A DNA stretch of 64,000 bases from Nocardioides aromaticivorans (GTDB lineage Bacteria > Actinomycetota > Actinomycetes > Propionibacteriales > Nocardioidaceae), in assembly GCF_013408525.1 (NCBI RefSeq), contig NZ_JACBZM010000001.1:3348001-3412000 (forward strand), read 5' to 3'. The notes beneath the pieces were generated by a model. It was not told the origin of the DNA, searched no databases, and saw only the letters and a list, made by a program, of their open reading frames with translations. Made by a program: the position numbers and the translations under genes. Of the stretch, positions 53,457 through 61,769 are shown piece by piece (the stretch's first letter is position 1; each line of letters starts with the position of its first letter).

Positions 53457-54038
53457 ATGCCCAAGCCCAAGAAGGGTCCCCGCCTCGGCGGCAGCCCGGC
53501 GCACCAGCGCCTCATCCTGTCGAACCTGGCCACCGCTCTGTTCGAGCACGGCCGGATCACGACGACCGAGGCCAAGGCGCGCCTGCTGCGTCCGTACGCC
53601 GAGAAGCTGATCACGAAGGCGAAGAAGGCCGACGCCGGCGAGAACCCGCTGCACCAGCGCCGCGAGGTCCTCAAGGTCATCCGCGACAAGGGTGTCGTGC
53701 ACACGCTCTTCACGGAGATCGCGCCGACGTTCTCGGACCGTCCCGGCGGCTACACCCGGATCACCAAGGTCGGCAACCGTGCGGGCGACAACGCCCCCAT
53801 GGCGGTCATCGAGCTGGTGACCGAGGCGTTCACCCCGTCCGCCCCGAAGGCGAAGCCGGCCGCGGAGGCCGCTCCGGCTCCGGTGGAGGAGGCCCCCGAG
53901 GCCGAGGTCGTCGAGACCGAGGTCGAGGAGACCGAGGCTGCTGAGGTCGAGGCCCCCGAGGCCGAGGCCGAGGTCGCCGAGGAGGCTGCCGAGGAGGCTC
54001 CCGCCGAGGAGACCACCGAGGGCGCCGACAAGGCCTGA
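53457..54038 (+). CDS. rplQ: 50S ribosomal protein L17 with long acidic tail
   Basis: 193 residues. The core is the first 125 or so ([20 protein letters not shown], then [20 protein letters not shown], then [20 protein letters not shown]). The last 65 residues are an Ala/Glu/Val-rich acidic tail with no basic residues until the penultimate lysine, unlike the rRNA-binding body. Last gene of the alpha operon; truA does not follow as it often does. Confidence 0.98.
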   Translation: MPKPKKGPRLGGSPAHQRLILSNLATALFEHGRITTTEAKARLLRPYAEKLITKAKKADAGENPLHQRREVLKVIRDKGVVHTLFTEIAPTFSDRPGGYTRITKVGNRAGDNAPMAVIELVTEAFTPSAPKAKPAAEAAPAPVEEAPEAEVVETEVEETEAAEVEAPEAEAEVAEEAAEEAPAEETTEGADKA

Positions 54039-54055
54039 CGCCTGCGCTCCACGTA

Positions 54056-54099
54056 CGACGGCCCGTCACCCGCGAGGGTGACGGGCCGTCGGCCTTTTT
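54056..54099 (+). terminator. Strong intrinsic terminator after rplQ
   Basis: A 16-bp GC-rich stem (54056-54071 with 54076-54091) around a GCGA tetraloop, followed by CC and five Ts. The clearest terminator in the window; it ends the ribosomal cluster. Confidence 0.93.
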
Positions 54100-54118
54100 C
54101 CGGCTCGTGCCGGGTGGC

Positions 54119-54802
54119 TCAGCGGCGTCGCAGGACGGTGTCGAGCAACCAGCAGGCCAGGCCGGTCAGCAGCAGCGGGGTCGTGGTCCAGACCCACCAC
54201 AGCGCACCGGTGAGGACGAAGGCCGAGCCCGCTCCGGGCGCCAGGTCGCCGGCGAGCTCGCCGATCCGGCGTCCGACGTCGTCGGCGCCGAAGGACTGTG
54301 CGATCACCAGGATCGGGGCGAGCGCCAGCGCCGGCAGCCACCAGGCGCTGGTCCGGCGGGCGATGCACCACGCCGCGACCAGGGCGGTGCCGATCAGCAC
54401 GCCCTGCGCGGTGACCAGGACGCGGAACTCGTCCGGCGCGTAGGACGTCCGGATCTCGTGGCGGATGACGAACCAGAACGCCAGGTGCAGGGGGACGAGG
54501 AAGAGCGCCACCCCGGCAGCGAGCCCGCGGCGCAGCCCGTCGCGGCCGATGACGGCCAGTGCTCCGGCGTACAGCAGGAAGGGCACGACGGACAGCGCCA
54601 GGGTCGCGCGGTCGCTCAAGGGCAGGCCGTCGCGCCCGGCCCAGTACGGGACGACCGCCGTCACGAAGTCCACGGCCAGGACGATGGCGAGCAGCAGCAT
54701 CGCCACGGCGCCGGGCACGGCGGGGGTGCCGGACGGCGTCGGGGTGGCCGGGTAGGGAGCGCCGGGGTACGGCGCCGGCGGCGGGGGAGGAGCGAAGGAC
54801 AT
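54119..54802 (-). CDS. Hypothetical multi-pass membrane protein
   Basis: 227 residues. A Pro/Tyr/Ala-rich N-terminus (APPPPPAPYPGAPYPATPTP) of about 30 residues is followed by six hydrophobic segments (AMLLLAIVLAVDFVTAVV, LALSVVPFLLYAGALAVI, VALFLVPLHLAFWFVI, and three more), then basic residues at the end. I do not recognise the family. It is transcribed toward the ribosomal terminator and divergent from ispH, with 94 bases between. Confidence 0.75.
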   Translation of the reverse strand: MSFAPPPPPAPYPGAPYPATPTPSGTPAVPGAVAMLLLAIVLAVDFVTAVVPYWAGRDGLPLSDRATLALSVVPFLLYAGALAVIGRDGLRRGLAAGVALFLVPLHLAFWFVIRHEIRTSYAPDEFRVLVTAQGVLIGTALVAAWCIARRTSAWWLPALALAPILVIAQSFGADDVGRRIGELAGDLAPGAGSAFVLTGALWWVWTTTPLLLTGLACWLLDTVLRRR

Positions 54803-54884
54803 GGGGGCATCGTGCCGGACCGTGGCCGTCGGCAAACACAGGTGCCCGCACGTCCGTGAACTCGGCTCACCGGTCGCCCGTCCG

Positions 54885-54890
54885 TAGACT
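54885..54890 (+). promoter_or_regulatory. -10 box TAGACT of ispH, leaderless
   Basis: TAGACT ends six bases before the ispH ATG; no ribosome binding site fits between, so a leaderless transcript is likely. Confidence 0.55.
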
Positions 54891-54896
54891 GGAGCC

Positions 54897-55913
54897 ATGA
54901 CGATCGACCTGGGGAGCCCGCGCCTGCTCGAGGACAGCGAGCGCGAGGTGCTGCTGGCCGCGCCCCGGGGCTACTGCGCCGGCGTGGACCGCGCGGTCGT
55001 GACCGTCGAGCAGGCGCTCGACCTCTACGGCTCGCCCGTCTACGTGCGCAAGCAGATCGTCCACAACAAGCACGTCGTGGCCAACCTCGAGGCGCGGGGC
55101 GCGATCTTCGTCGAGGAGCTCGACGAGGTGCCCGCGGGTGCGCGCGTGGTCTTCTCCGCCCACGGCGTCTCGCCGGCCGTCGTCAACGAGGCCGCCGAGC
55201 GCGACCTCAAGACCATCGACGCGACCTGCCCGCTGGTGACCAAGGTGCACCGCGAGGCGGTCCGCTTCGCGGCCGACGGCTACACCATCCTGCTGATCGG
55301 CCACGCCGGTCACGAGGAGGTCGAGGGCACGGCCGGCGAGGCGCCGGACCAGACGGTCCTGGTCGAGCACCCCGACGACGTCGACAAGCTCGAGTTCCCG
55401 GCCGACGCCAAGCTGGCGTGGCTCTCGCAGACCACGCTCAGCGTCGACGAGACGATGGAGACCGTACGCCGGCTGCGGGCGAAGTTCCCCCAGCTCGAGG
55501 ACCCGCCCAGCGACGACATCTGCTACGCCACCCAGAACCGCCAGGTCGCGGTCAAGGAGATCGGCGCGGCGGCCGACCTGGTGATCGTGGTGGGCTCGGC
55601 CAACTCCTCCAACTCGGTGCGCCTCGTCGAGGTGGCCCTCGAGGCCGGCGCCAAGGCGTCGTACCGCATCGACGACGTGTCGGAGCTCGACGAGTCCTGG
55701 CTCGACGGCGCCGCGACCGTCAGCGTCACCTCGGGCGCCTCGGTGCCCGACCACCTCGTCACCGAGGTGCTGGCCTATCTCGCCGAGCGCGGCTACCCCG
55801 ACGCGCGCGCCGTGCAGACGGCGGAGGAGACCCTGGCCTTCTCGCTGCCCAAGGAGCTGCACCGCGACCTCAAGGCCGCCGGCCGCAGCACGAAGACGGC
55901 CGTCCGGCTCTGA
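54897..55913 (+). CDS. ispH: 4-hydroxy-3-methylbut-2-enyl diphosphate reductase
   Basis: 338 residues. The three cluster cysteines are in [27 protein letters not shown] and [11 protein letters not shown]; the active-site histidines lie in VHNKHVV and SAHGVSP and the glutamate in [11 protein letters not shown]. Last step of the MEP isoprenoid pathway, making IPP and DMAPP. Its stop shares one base with yciO. Confidence 0.97.
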   Translation: MTIDLGSPRLLEDSEREVLLAAPRGYCAGVDRAVVTVEQALDLYGSPVYVRKQIVHNKHVVANLEARGAIFVEELDEVPAGARVVFSAHGVSPAVVNEAAERDLKTIDATCPLVTKVHREAVRFAADGYTILLIGHAGHEEVEGTAGEAPDQTVLVEHPDDVDKLEFPADAKLAWLSQTTLSVDETMETVRRLRAKFPQLEDPPSDDICYATQNRQVAVKEIGAAADLVIVVGSANSSNSVRLVEVALEAGAKASYRIDDVSELDESWLDGAATVSVTSGASVPDHLVTEVLAYLAERGYPDARAVQTAEETLAFSLPKELHRDLKAAGRSTKTAVRL

Positions 55914-56533
55914 TGGCCCGCTACCTCGACGTCCACCCGGACAACCCGCAGCCGCGACTGCTGCAGCAGATCGTCGACGCGCTGAACGATGACGCGCTGA
56001 TCGCCTACCCGACCGACTCCGGCTACGCCCTGGGCTGCCGGATCGGCAACCGTGAGGGACGCGACCGGATCCTGAGGATCCGTGGGCTCGACGACAAGCA
56101 CCACTTCACGCTGGTCTGCAAGGACTTCTCGCAGCTGGGGCAGATGGTCCACGTCGACAACTCGGCGTTCCGTGCGATCCGCTCCGCGACGCCGGGCCCC
56201 TACACCTTCATCCTGCCGGCGATGCCGGAGGTGCCGAAGCGGCTGCTGCACCCGAAGAAGCGCACGGTCGGCGTCCGCATCCCCGACCACGTCTTCGTGC
56301 AGGCGCTGCTCGCCGAGCTGGGCGAGCCGTTGCTGACCTCGACGCTGATCCTCCCCGGTGAGACCGAGCCGCGCACGATGGGCTGGGAGATCAAGGAGGA
56401 CCTCGACCACGAGGTCGACATCGTCGTCGAGGCGGGGGAGACCCCGGCCGAGCCGACGACGGTCGTCGACTGGTCCGAGGGCGCGCCCGAGGTCATCCGC
56501 CGCGGCGCCGGCGACCCCGACCGCTTCGTCTGA
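55913..56533 (+). CDS. yciO: YciO-type Sua5/YrdC family protein
   Basis: 206 residues, nearly colinear with E. coli YciO: YLDVHPDNPQPRLLQQIVDA, IAYPTDSGYALGCRI, HHFTLVCKDFSQL, PGPYTFILPA, KRTVGVRIPDH and TTVVDWSEGAPEVIRRGAGD. The fold is that of threonylcarbamoyl-AMP synthase, but YciO proteins are a distinct branch, and their main role in t6A tRNA modification is unsettled. Co-transcribed with ispH. Confidence 0.9.
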   Translation: MARYLDVHPDNPQPRLLQQIVDALNDDALIAYPTDSGYALGCRIGNREGRDRILRIRGLDDKHHFTLVCKDFSQLGQMVHVDNSAFRAIRSATPGPYTFILPAMPEVPKRLLHPKKRTVGVRIPDHVFVQALLAELGEPLLTSTLILPGETEPRTMGWEIKEDLDHEVDIVVEAGETPAEPTTVVDWSEGAPEVIRRGAGDPDRFV

Positions 56534-56536
56534 ACA

Positions 56537-56650
56537 TGGCGCGAGAGCGGCTTCGCCGCTGAGCGGCAGCAAGCTGCGGCGAGCGGCTCTCGCCGCGCTG
56601 CCGCGCCGCAGTTGGCGTGGGCGAAGGGCGGGATTGCCTGGCGGCAAGCC
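56537..56650 (+). repeat. Hairpin element of the same family, after yciO
   Basis: GCGAGAGC/GCTCTCGC (56541-56548 with 56586-56593) encloses CGGC-TTC-GCCG and GCAGC-AA-GCTGC hairpins; the latter is identical to the core of the infA-rpmJ element. The following GCTGCCGCGCCGCAGTTGGC and CTGGCGGCAAG match the rpoA-rplQ copy with few changes. Confidence 0.65.
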
Positions 56651-56661
56651 TGCAGTGGAGC

Positions 56662-57081
56662 TCAGCGGGGATGGGCCGCCAGGAACTGGCGGCGCACGAG
56701 CAGCAGGGCGAGGCAGGCGGCGTACCCGAGGGCCAGGGCGACGGCGTGGCTGCTCAGGCCGGAGACGGTCGCCTGGACGACACCGTCACGGGCGTCGGCC
56801 ACCGCCTGCGGCTCGCTGATCGCGAGCAGCAGGACGACGACCAGCATCGCCAGCGGCGGGAAGACGCCGACCGGGAAGAAGTCGCTCGGACGCACGGTCA
56901 GCGCGAGGACGACGCAGATCGTGGCGAAGACGAGGTCGTAGAACAGGCCCAGGCCGTCGGAGAGCACCAGGTCGGCCACGGCCGCGGTGACCAGCAGCGC
57001 CGTCGCGAGCCGTAGCGCACCCCCGGCGGGGCGGGTGCCGGCCTCCCAGAGGGTGGCGGGCCGGGCGGGCGCGGTGGTCAC
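56662..57081 (-). CDS. Small membrane protein, DUF6542-like
   Basis: 139 residues with about four hydrophobic helices. The pattern TLWEAGTRPAGGALRLATAL at the start, DLVFATICVVLALTVRPSDFFPVGVFPPLAML in the middle and a C-terminal helix match DUF6542 proteins of actinobacteria. GTG start preceded by GGAGGG. A possible -10 TAGTTT (57093 to 57088 on this strand) includes the TAG stop of the ABC ATPase gene upstream. Function unknown. Confidence 0.72.
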   Translation of the reverse strand: MTTAPARPATLWEAGTRPAGGALRLATALLVTAAVADLVLSDGLGLFYDLVFATICVVLALTVRPSDFFPVGVFPPLAMLVVVLLLAISEPQAVADARDGVVQATVSGLSSHAVALALGYAACLALLLVRRQFLAAHPR

Positions 57082-57090
57082 CCCTCCAAA

Positions 57091-58209
57091 CTAGGACTTC
57101 GTGAGGCTGGTCCCGCGGATTTGGGCGGCGACGCCCTCGAGGCGTCGTCCGGTCTCGCTGTCGAACAGGTGCGCGGCACCCGGCGGCACCGCGAGGTGGA
57201 GTACGTCGTCGGGGGAGACCTCGCCGCGTGAGGGAACCCGTACGGCCACGGTGACCTCACGACCGTCGAGCTCGGCGGTGCCGTGGGCGAAGCCCTCCGA
57301 GCCGAGCTCCTCGACCAGGTGGACCCGCATCGGCACGCCCTCGCCGGCGCCGACGAGGCGCCACGCCTCGGGACGCACGCCGACGGTGACGCTCGGCGTG
57401 AGTGCGGAGCGCGTAGCGGCGTCGAGCGGCACCTCGTGGCCGCCCAGCCAGACCGCGCCGGCCTCGACGCGGGCGGCGAGCAGGTTCATCTGCGGGGAGC
57501 CGATGAAGCCGGCGACGAAGAGGTTGGCCGGCCGGTCGTAGAGCGCGAGCGGGGTGTCGACCTGCTGGATCTCGCCGCGGTCCATCACCGCGACCCGGTC
57601 GCCCATCGTCATCGCCTCGACCTGGTCGTGGGTGACGTAGACGGTGGTGACGCCGAGCTTGCGCTGCAGCTGCGCGATGTCGCTGCGCGTCTGCACCCGC
57701 ATCTTGGCGTCGAGGTTGGACAGCGGCTCGTCCATGCAGAAGACCTGGGGCTCACGGACGATCGCGCGTCCCATGGCGACCCGCTGGCGCTGGCCGCCGG
57801 AGAGCGCCTTGGGCTTGCGGTCCAGCAGCTCGGTGAGGCCGAGCAGCGCGGCGGCCTCCTCGACCCGGCGCTCGCGCTCCTCGCGCGGGGTCTTCGCCAT
57901 CTTCAGCGCGAAGCCGAGGTTGTCGCGCACGGACTTGTGCGGGTAGAGGGCGTAGCTCTGGAAGACCATCGCGATGTCGCGGTCGCGCGGGGGGAGCCGG
58001 GTGACGTCGCGATCGCCGATCAGGATCCGGCCCGAGTCGACCTCCTCCAGGCCCGCCAGCATCCGCAGGGTGGTGGTCTTGCCGCACCCGGAGGGCCCGA
58101 CCAGCACGAGGAACTCGCCGTCCTCGACGACGAGGTCGATGCCGGGGACGGCGGGGGCGTCGGCGCCGTCGTACCACCGCTGGGCGGCCTCGAAGGTGAT
58201 GGTTGCCAT
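57091..58209 (-). CDS. Sugar ABC transporter ATPase, MsmK/UgpC family
   Basis: 372 residues. Walker A GPSGCGKTT (about 39-47), Q-loop MVFQSYALYPHKSV, signature LSGGQRQRVAMGRA, Walker B FCMDEPLSNLDAK, H-loop VYVTHDQVEAM, and a C-terminal TOBE/OB regulatory domain (NLFVAGFIGSPQMNLL, and VGVRPEAW). This family energises several carbohydrate permeases. It is divergent from the ROK regulator, whose operon encodes a binding protein and two permeases but no ATPase, so it most likely completes that transporter. Confidence 0.93.
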   Translation of the reverse strand: MATITFEAAQRWYDGADAPAVPGIDLVVEDGEFLVLVGPSGCGKTTTLRMLAGLEEVDSGRILIGDRDVTRLPPRDRDIAMVFQSYALYPHKSVRDNLGFALKMAKTPREERERRVEEAAALLGLTELLDRKPKALSGGQRQRVAMGRAIVREPQVFCMDEPLSNLDAKMRVQTRSDIAQLQRKLGVTTVYVTHDQVEAMTMGDRVAVMDRGEIQQVDTPLALYDRPANLFVAGFIGSPQMNLLAARVEAGAVWLGGHEVPLDAATRSALTPSVTVGVRPEAWRLVGAGEGVPMRVHLVEELGSEGFAHGTAELDGREVTVAVRVPSRGEVSPDDVLHLAVPPGAAHLFDSETGRRLEGVAAQIRGTSLTKS

Positions 58210-58241
58210 CGCTGCTCCTGCTCGCTCGTTGCGGTCCTCGA

Positions 58242-58299
58242 TGTGACCTGGATCGCACGGAATGCTTGCACCTTATATGTAAGTATGGTGAACTAACAA
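58242..58299. promoter_or_regulatory. Divergent control region between the ABC ATPase and ROK genes
   Basis: An AT-rich island in GC-rich DNA. On the minus strand -35 TTGTTA (58299-58294) and -10 TATAAG (58277-58272) are 16 bases apart and serve the ATPase gene. CACC-N14-GGTG (58270-58291) is an imperfect palindrome over both promoters, a likely ROK operator. TGTGA-N6-TCGCA at 58242-58257 is one base from the Crp consensus. TGAACT at 58289-58294, seven bases before the ROK ATG, may be its -10. Confidence 0.6.
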
Positions 58300-58301
58300 A
58301 C

Positions 58302-59426
58302 ATGTCCTGGCGCAGCCCCACCTCGCGGGCCCCCCGAGACCGGATCAAGCTCCGGCGGGCCGACTCCCGTCGGCACCACCGCGCGATGCTCCTCCAGGAG
58401 CTCTTCGCCGAGGGTCCGGCGAGCCGGGCCGACCTCGCCCGCAGCTCCGGCCTGACCCGGGTCACCGTGTCCGACCTGGTGGCCGAGATGATCGCCGAGG
58501 GCCTGCTCGAGGAGCTGGGCGCTCCGGCCGAGACCCGCGTGGGCAAGCCGCCGACGCTGGTGGGCCTGGTCCCGGACGCCAAGCACGTCGTCGCGATCGA
58601 CCTCTCCGTGGACGACCAGGTCGTCGGTGCCGTGCTCACGCTCGCCGGCGAGGTCGTCGAGCGCGACGCCCGACCGCTGGAGGGCCGGCGGGGTGAGGAC
58701 GCCGCCGCGCTGGTCGAGGAGATCGCGACCGGCCTGGTCGAGCGCAGCTCCCGACCGCTGCTCGGCGTCGCCGTCGCGACCCCGGGTGTCGTCAGCCCCG
58801 AGGGCGTGGTGCTCGACGCGCCCAACCTCGGCTGGCACGACCTCGCGCTCGCCGAGTCCCTGGGTGTCTCCCTCGACCTCCCGGTCTACGTCGCCAACGA
58901 CGCCAACACCGCGGTGATGGGGGAGTACACCTTCGGCGGCGGTGGCGAGGGGGGCCTCCTGCTGCTCCGGCTCAGCACCGGTGTCGGCGCCGGCCTCGTG
59001 GTCGGCGGAGCCGTGCTCCACGGCAACGGCGGCGCTGCCGGCGAGATCGGCCACGTGCAGGTCGACCCCGACGGCGAGACCTGCGCGTGCGGCCGGCCCG
59101 GCTGCCTGGAGACCTTCGTGGCCGTGCCGCGGCTGCGCCGCCGGGTCGCGGAGGGTTCCGCGGACGACGTGCTGCGGGACGCCGGCGTACGGCTCGGGCA
59201 GGCGCTCGCGCCGGTCGTCGCCACCCTCAACCTCGGTGAGGTCGTGCTCAGCGGACCGGCGGACCTCGTCGGCCCGCTCGCCGAGCACGCCGAGGCCACC
59301 GTCCGGGACCGGGTCATGCCGGTCTCCTCCGCCGGCTTCACCGTCCGGGTCTCGACCCTCGGTGACGACGGCGTCCTGATCGGCGCCACCGGCGTCGTCC
59401 TCTCGGGTGAGCTCGGCGTCTCCTGA
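58302..59426 (+). CDS. ROK family transcriptional repressor
   Basis: 374 residues. An N-terminal winged helix-turn-helix (HHRAMLLQELFAEGPASRADLARSSGLTRVTVSDL, about 25-60) precedes the ROK sugar-kinase-like fold: VAIDLSVDD, VATPGVVSPEG, NDANTAVMGEYTFG, and the zinc site GEIGHVQVDPDGETCACGRPGCLE. The kinase motif is degenerate, as in repressors. It likely responds to a sugar of this locus and represses the divergent ATPase and the transporter genes downstream. Confidence 0.92.
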   Translation: MSWRSPTSRAPRDRIKLRRADSRRHHRAMLLQELFAEGPASRADLARSSGLTRVTVSDLVAEMIAEGLLEELGAPAETRVGKPPTLVGLVPDAKHVVAIDLSVDDQVVGAVLTLAGEVVERDARPLEGRRGEDAAALVEEIATGLVERSSRPLLGVAVATPGVVSPEGVVLDAPNLGWHDLALAESLGVSLDLPVYVANDANTAVMGEYTFGGGGEGGLLLLRLSTGVGAGLVVGGAVLHGNGGAAGEIGHVQVDPDGETCACGRPGCLETFVAVPRLRRRVAEGSADDVLRDAGVRLGQALAPVVATLNLGEVVLSGPADLVGPLAEHAEATVRDRVMPVSSAGFTVRVSTLGDDGVLIGATGVVLSGELGVS

Positions 59427-59483
59427 CGCCGGGCGCACTTCCCCCCCAGACCCCCAGCAAGACAGATCGAAGGGAACGAAGCA

Positions 59484-60776
59484 GTGCGCATCTCCAACAG
59501 GTTTGTGAAGAAGACCCTGGCGGTTGCGGCCACCACCGCGCTGCTGGCCGTGGCCAGCGCGTGCGGCTCCGAGGACGACGGCGACTCAAAGGGTGGCGGC
59601 CCGGACAAGGCCGACCTCGTCGTGTGGCTCAACGGCGCGGACACCCCGCAGCCGGCCCGTGACTGGCTGAAGAAGACCTTCGAGGAGCAGAACCCCGGCT
59701 CCACGCTCACCATCGAGCAGCAGGAGTGGGAGGGCCTCGTCGAGCGGCTCACCACCGCGCTGACCTCGGCCGACCAGACCCCCGACGTGGTCGAGGTCGG
59801 CAACACCCAGGCGCCGACCTTCACCACCGTCGGTGCGTTCAGCGACCTGACCGACGACCTGGCCGACCTCGGTGGCGACGACCTGCTGCCCGGCTTCGTC
59901 GACGGCGCGACCGTCGACGGCAAGACCTACGCGGTGCCCTACTACGCCGGGTCGACGTACGTCTTCTACCGCAAGGACCTCTTCGAGGACGCCGGCATCA
60001 CCGCCGTGCCCACCACGATGGACGAGTTCGTCGACGCCGCCACGAAGCTGAAGGAGAAGAGCGGCAAGGCCGACTTCTCGGGCTACTGGCTGCCGGGCAA
60101 GGACTGGCGTGACGGCGCGGCGTTGCTCTGGGACGCCGGCGGCGACTTCGCCGCTCCCGACGGCGACGGCTGGAAGGGCACGCTCTCGACGCCCGAGTCG
60201 ATCGCCGGCCTGACCGCGTTCCAGGGCCTGTACGACGCCGCCTCGGGCGCGCCCGCCGACGCCAACGAGGCCGACCCGGTGACCCCGTTCTGCGCGGGCA
60301 AGATCGGCATGATGTCCCGCCCCGGCTGGGTCTACGGCATGCTCACCGACCCGAAGAGCGGCTGCCCGAAGCTGGCGAAGAACGTCGGCGTCTTCGCGCT
60401 GCCCGGCTCCGACGGCGGACCGGCACCGGTCCTCCTCGGTGGCTCCGACATCGCCATCTCGGCGAAGTCGCCCAACCAGGACCTGTCGCGCAAGGTGCTG
60501 GCGCTGATGCTGAGCGACGAGTACCAGACGATCCTCGCCGAGGCCGGCCTCACGCCCGCCCGCGAGTCCTTCGCCAGCAAGCTCGGTGACGACGAGTTCG
60601 CCCGGGCGACCGTCGAGGCGGCCTCGAACGCGAAGCTCACCCCGGCCGCGGCCGCGTGGGCGACCGTCGAGGGCAAGTTCGTGCTCGAGGACCTCTACAG
60701 CGAGATCGCCCAGGGCGGCGACGTGGCGAAGCTCGCGGCCGAGGCCGACGAGACGATCACCGCAGAGTTGAACTGA
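59484..60776 (+). CDS. Sugar ABC transporter substrate-binding lipoprotein
   Basis: 430 residues. Lipoprotein signal MRISNRFVKKTLAVAATTALL with lipobox VASAC. Family 1 solute-binding fold: LVVWLNGADTPQPARDWLKK, VVEVGNTQAPTFTTVGAF, TYAVPYYAGSTYVFYRKDLFEDAG, and PVLLGGSDIAISAKSPNQDL. Membrane-anchored outside the cell, it captures an oligosaccharide; the GH3 gene downstream suggests an amino sugar such as chitobiose (DasA-like), but the sequence alone cannot decide. GTG start after AAGGGAACG, 57 bases after the ROK gene. Confidence 0.92.
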   Translation: MRISNRFVKKTLAVAATTALLAVASACGSEDDGDSKGGGPDKADLVVWLNGADTPQPARDWLKKTFEEQNPGSTLTIEQQEWEGLVERLTTALTSADQTPDVVEVGNTQAPTFTTVGAFSDLTDDLADLGGDDLLPGFVDGATVDGKTYAVPYYAGSTYVFYRKDLFEDAGITAVPTTMDEFVDAATKLKEKSGKADFSGYWLPGKDWRDGAALLWDAGGDFAAPDGDGWKGTLSTPESIAGLTAFQGLYDAASGAPADANEADPVTPFCAGKIGMMSRPGWVYGMLTDPKSGCPKLAKNVGVFALPGSDGGPAPVLLGGSDIAISAKSPNQDLSRKVLALMLSDEYQTILAEAGLTPARESFASKLGDDEFARATVEAASNAKLTPAAAAWATVEGKFVLEDLYSEIAQGGDVAKLAAEADETITAELN

Positions 60777-60810
60777 CCCAGCCAATCCGGCCCGCGGGTC
60801 ACACTGAGCA

Positions 60811-60845
60811 CGGCGCCCGGTCGGTCCTGGACCGGCCGGGCGCCG
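60811..60845 (+). terminator. Strong hairpin between binding protein and permease genes
   Basis: CGGCGCCCGG pairs with CCGGGCGCCG and, after one T-G wobble, CGGTCC with GGACCG, giving about 17 pairs. No T-tract follows. Such hairpins stabilise the binding-protein message and reduce read-through into permease genes. Confidence 0.65.
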
Positions 60846-60866
60846 TACCGGAGAAGAGGAGAAGAC

Positions 60867-61769
60867 GTGGCACGCGGCACCGCGCGCCGGACACCGCTCC
60901 CCCTGGGGCTGGTGCTCCCGGCGAGCCTGGCCCTCGGGCTGGCACTGGGCTACCCCCTGGTGCGGCAGGTGGTCCTGTCGTTGCAGGAGTTCGGCCTGGC
61001 CCAGCAGTTCGGCCAGGCGCCGGAGTGGATCGGCCTGGGCAACTACCGCGAGCTGCTCGGCAACGGCGAGCTGTGGCCGGTCGTGCTCCGCACGGTCGCC
61101 TTCTGCTTCGTCAACGCCGGCCTCACCTTCGCGATCGGGCTGGGCCTGGCGCTGCTGATGACCCGGATGAGCAAGGTGACCCGGATCCTCACCCAGTGCG
61201 GGCTGCTGCTCGCGTGGGCGATGCCGGTGGTCGCGGCGATGACGGTCTGGCAGTTCCTCTTCGACACCGAGTACGGCGTCGTGAACTGGCTCCTCACCGC
61301 GCTCGGTGGCGACTTCGACGGCCACAGCTGGCTCCTCGACCCGTGGTCGTTCTTCCTCGTCGCCACGCTCGTGGTGGTGTGGATGAGCGTCCCGTTCGTC
61401 GCGTTCACCCTGTACGCCGCCCTCACCCAGGTCCCCGAGGACGTCGTCGAGGCCGCGCAGATCGACGGCGCCGGGGCCCGTCAGCGGTTCGTCCACGTGG
61501 TGCTGCCGTCGATCCGGCCGGTGCTGCTGGTCGTCGTCCTGCTGCAGGTCATCTGGGACCTGCGCGTCTTCACCCAGATCTACACGCTCCAGAAGGCCGG
61601 CGGGGTCAGCAAGGACACCAACCTGCTCGGCACCTACGTCTACACGCTCGGCATCAAGGGCGGTGACTTCGGGATGGCCGCCGCGGCCGCGATGTTCATG
61701 CTGCTGCTGACCGTCGTGCTCACCGCGCCCTACGTCCGGATGATGCTGAAGCAGGAGAGGGACGCCTGA
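60867..61769 (+). CDS. Sugar ABC transporter permease 1 (MalF-type)
   Basis: 300 residues, six membrane helices. The EAA loop that docks the ATPase is VPEDVVEAAQIDGAGARQRF with VVLPSIRPV after it. GTG start after GAGAAGAGGAGAAG. Its stop shares one base with the next permease gene. Confidence 0.93.
   Translation: MARGTARRTPLPLGLVLPASLALGLALGYPLVRQVVLSLQEFGLAQQFGQAPEWIGLGNYRELLGNGELWPVVLRTVAFCFVNAGLTFAIGLGLALLMTRMSKVTRILTQCGLLLAWAMPVVAAMTVWQFLFDTEYGVVNWLLTALGGDFDGHSWLLDPWSFFLVATLVVVWMSVPFVAFTLYAALTQVPEDVVEAAQIDGAGARQRFVHVVLPSIRPVLLVVVLLQVIWDLRVFTQIYTLQKAGGVSKDTNLLGTYVYTLGIKGGDFGMAAAAAMFMLLLTVVLTAPYVRMMLKQERDA

Noticed and set aside
54039..54896. truA expected after rplQ
   Set aside because: The region holds a terminator and a minus-strand membrane protein; no pseudouridine synthase motif is seen on either strand.
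59586..61496. 636-codon minus-strand frame opposite the sugar transporter genes
   Set aside because: Antisense shadow with low-complexity Gly/Arg/Val/Asp composition; the plus strand encodes recognised proteins.
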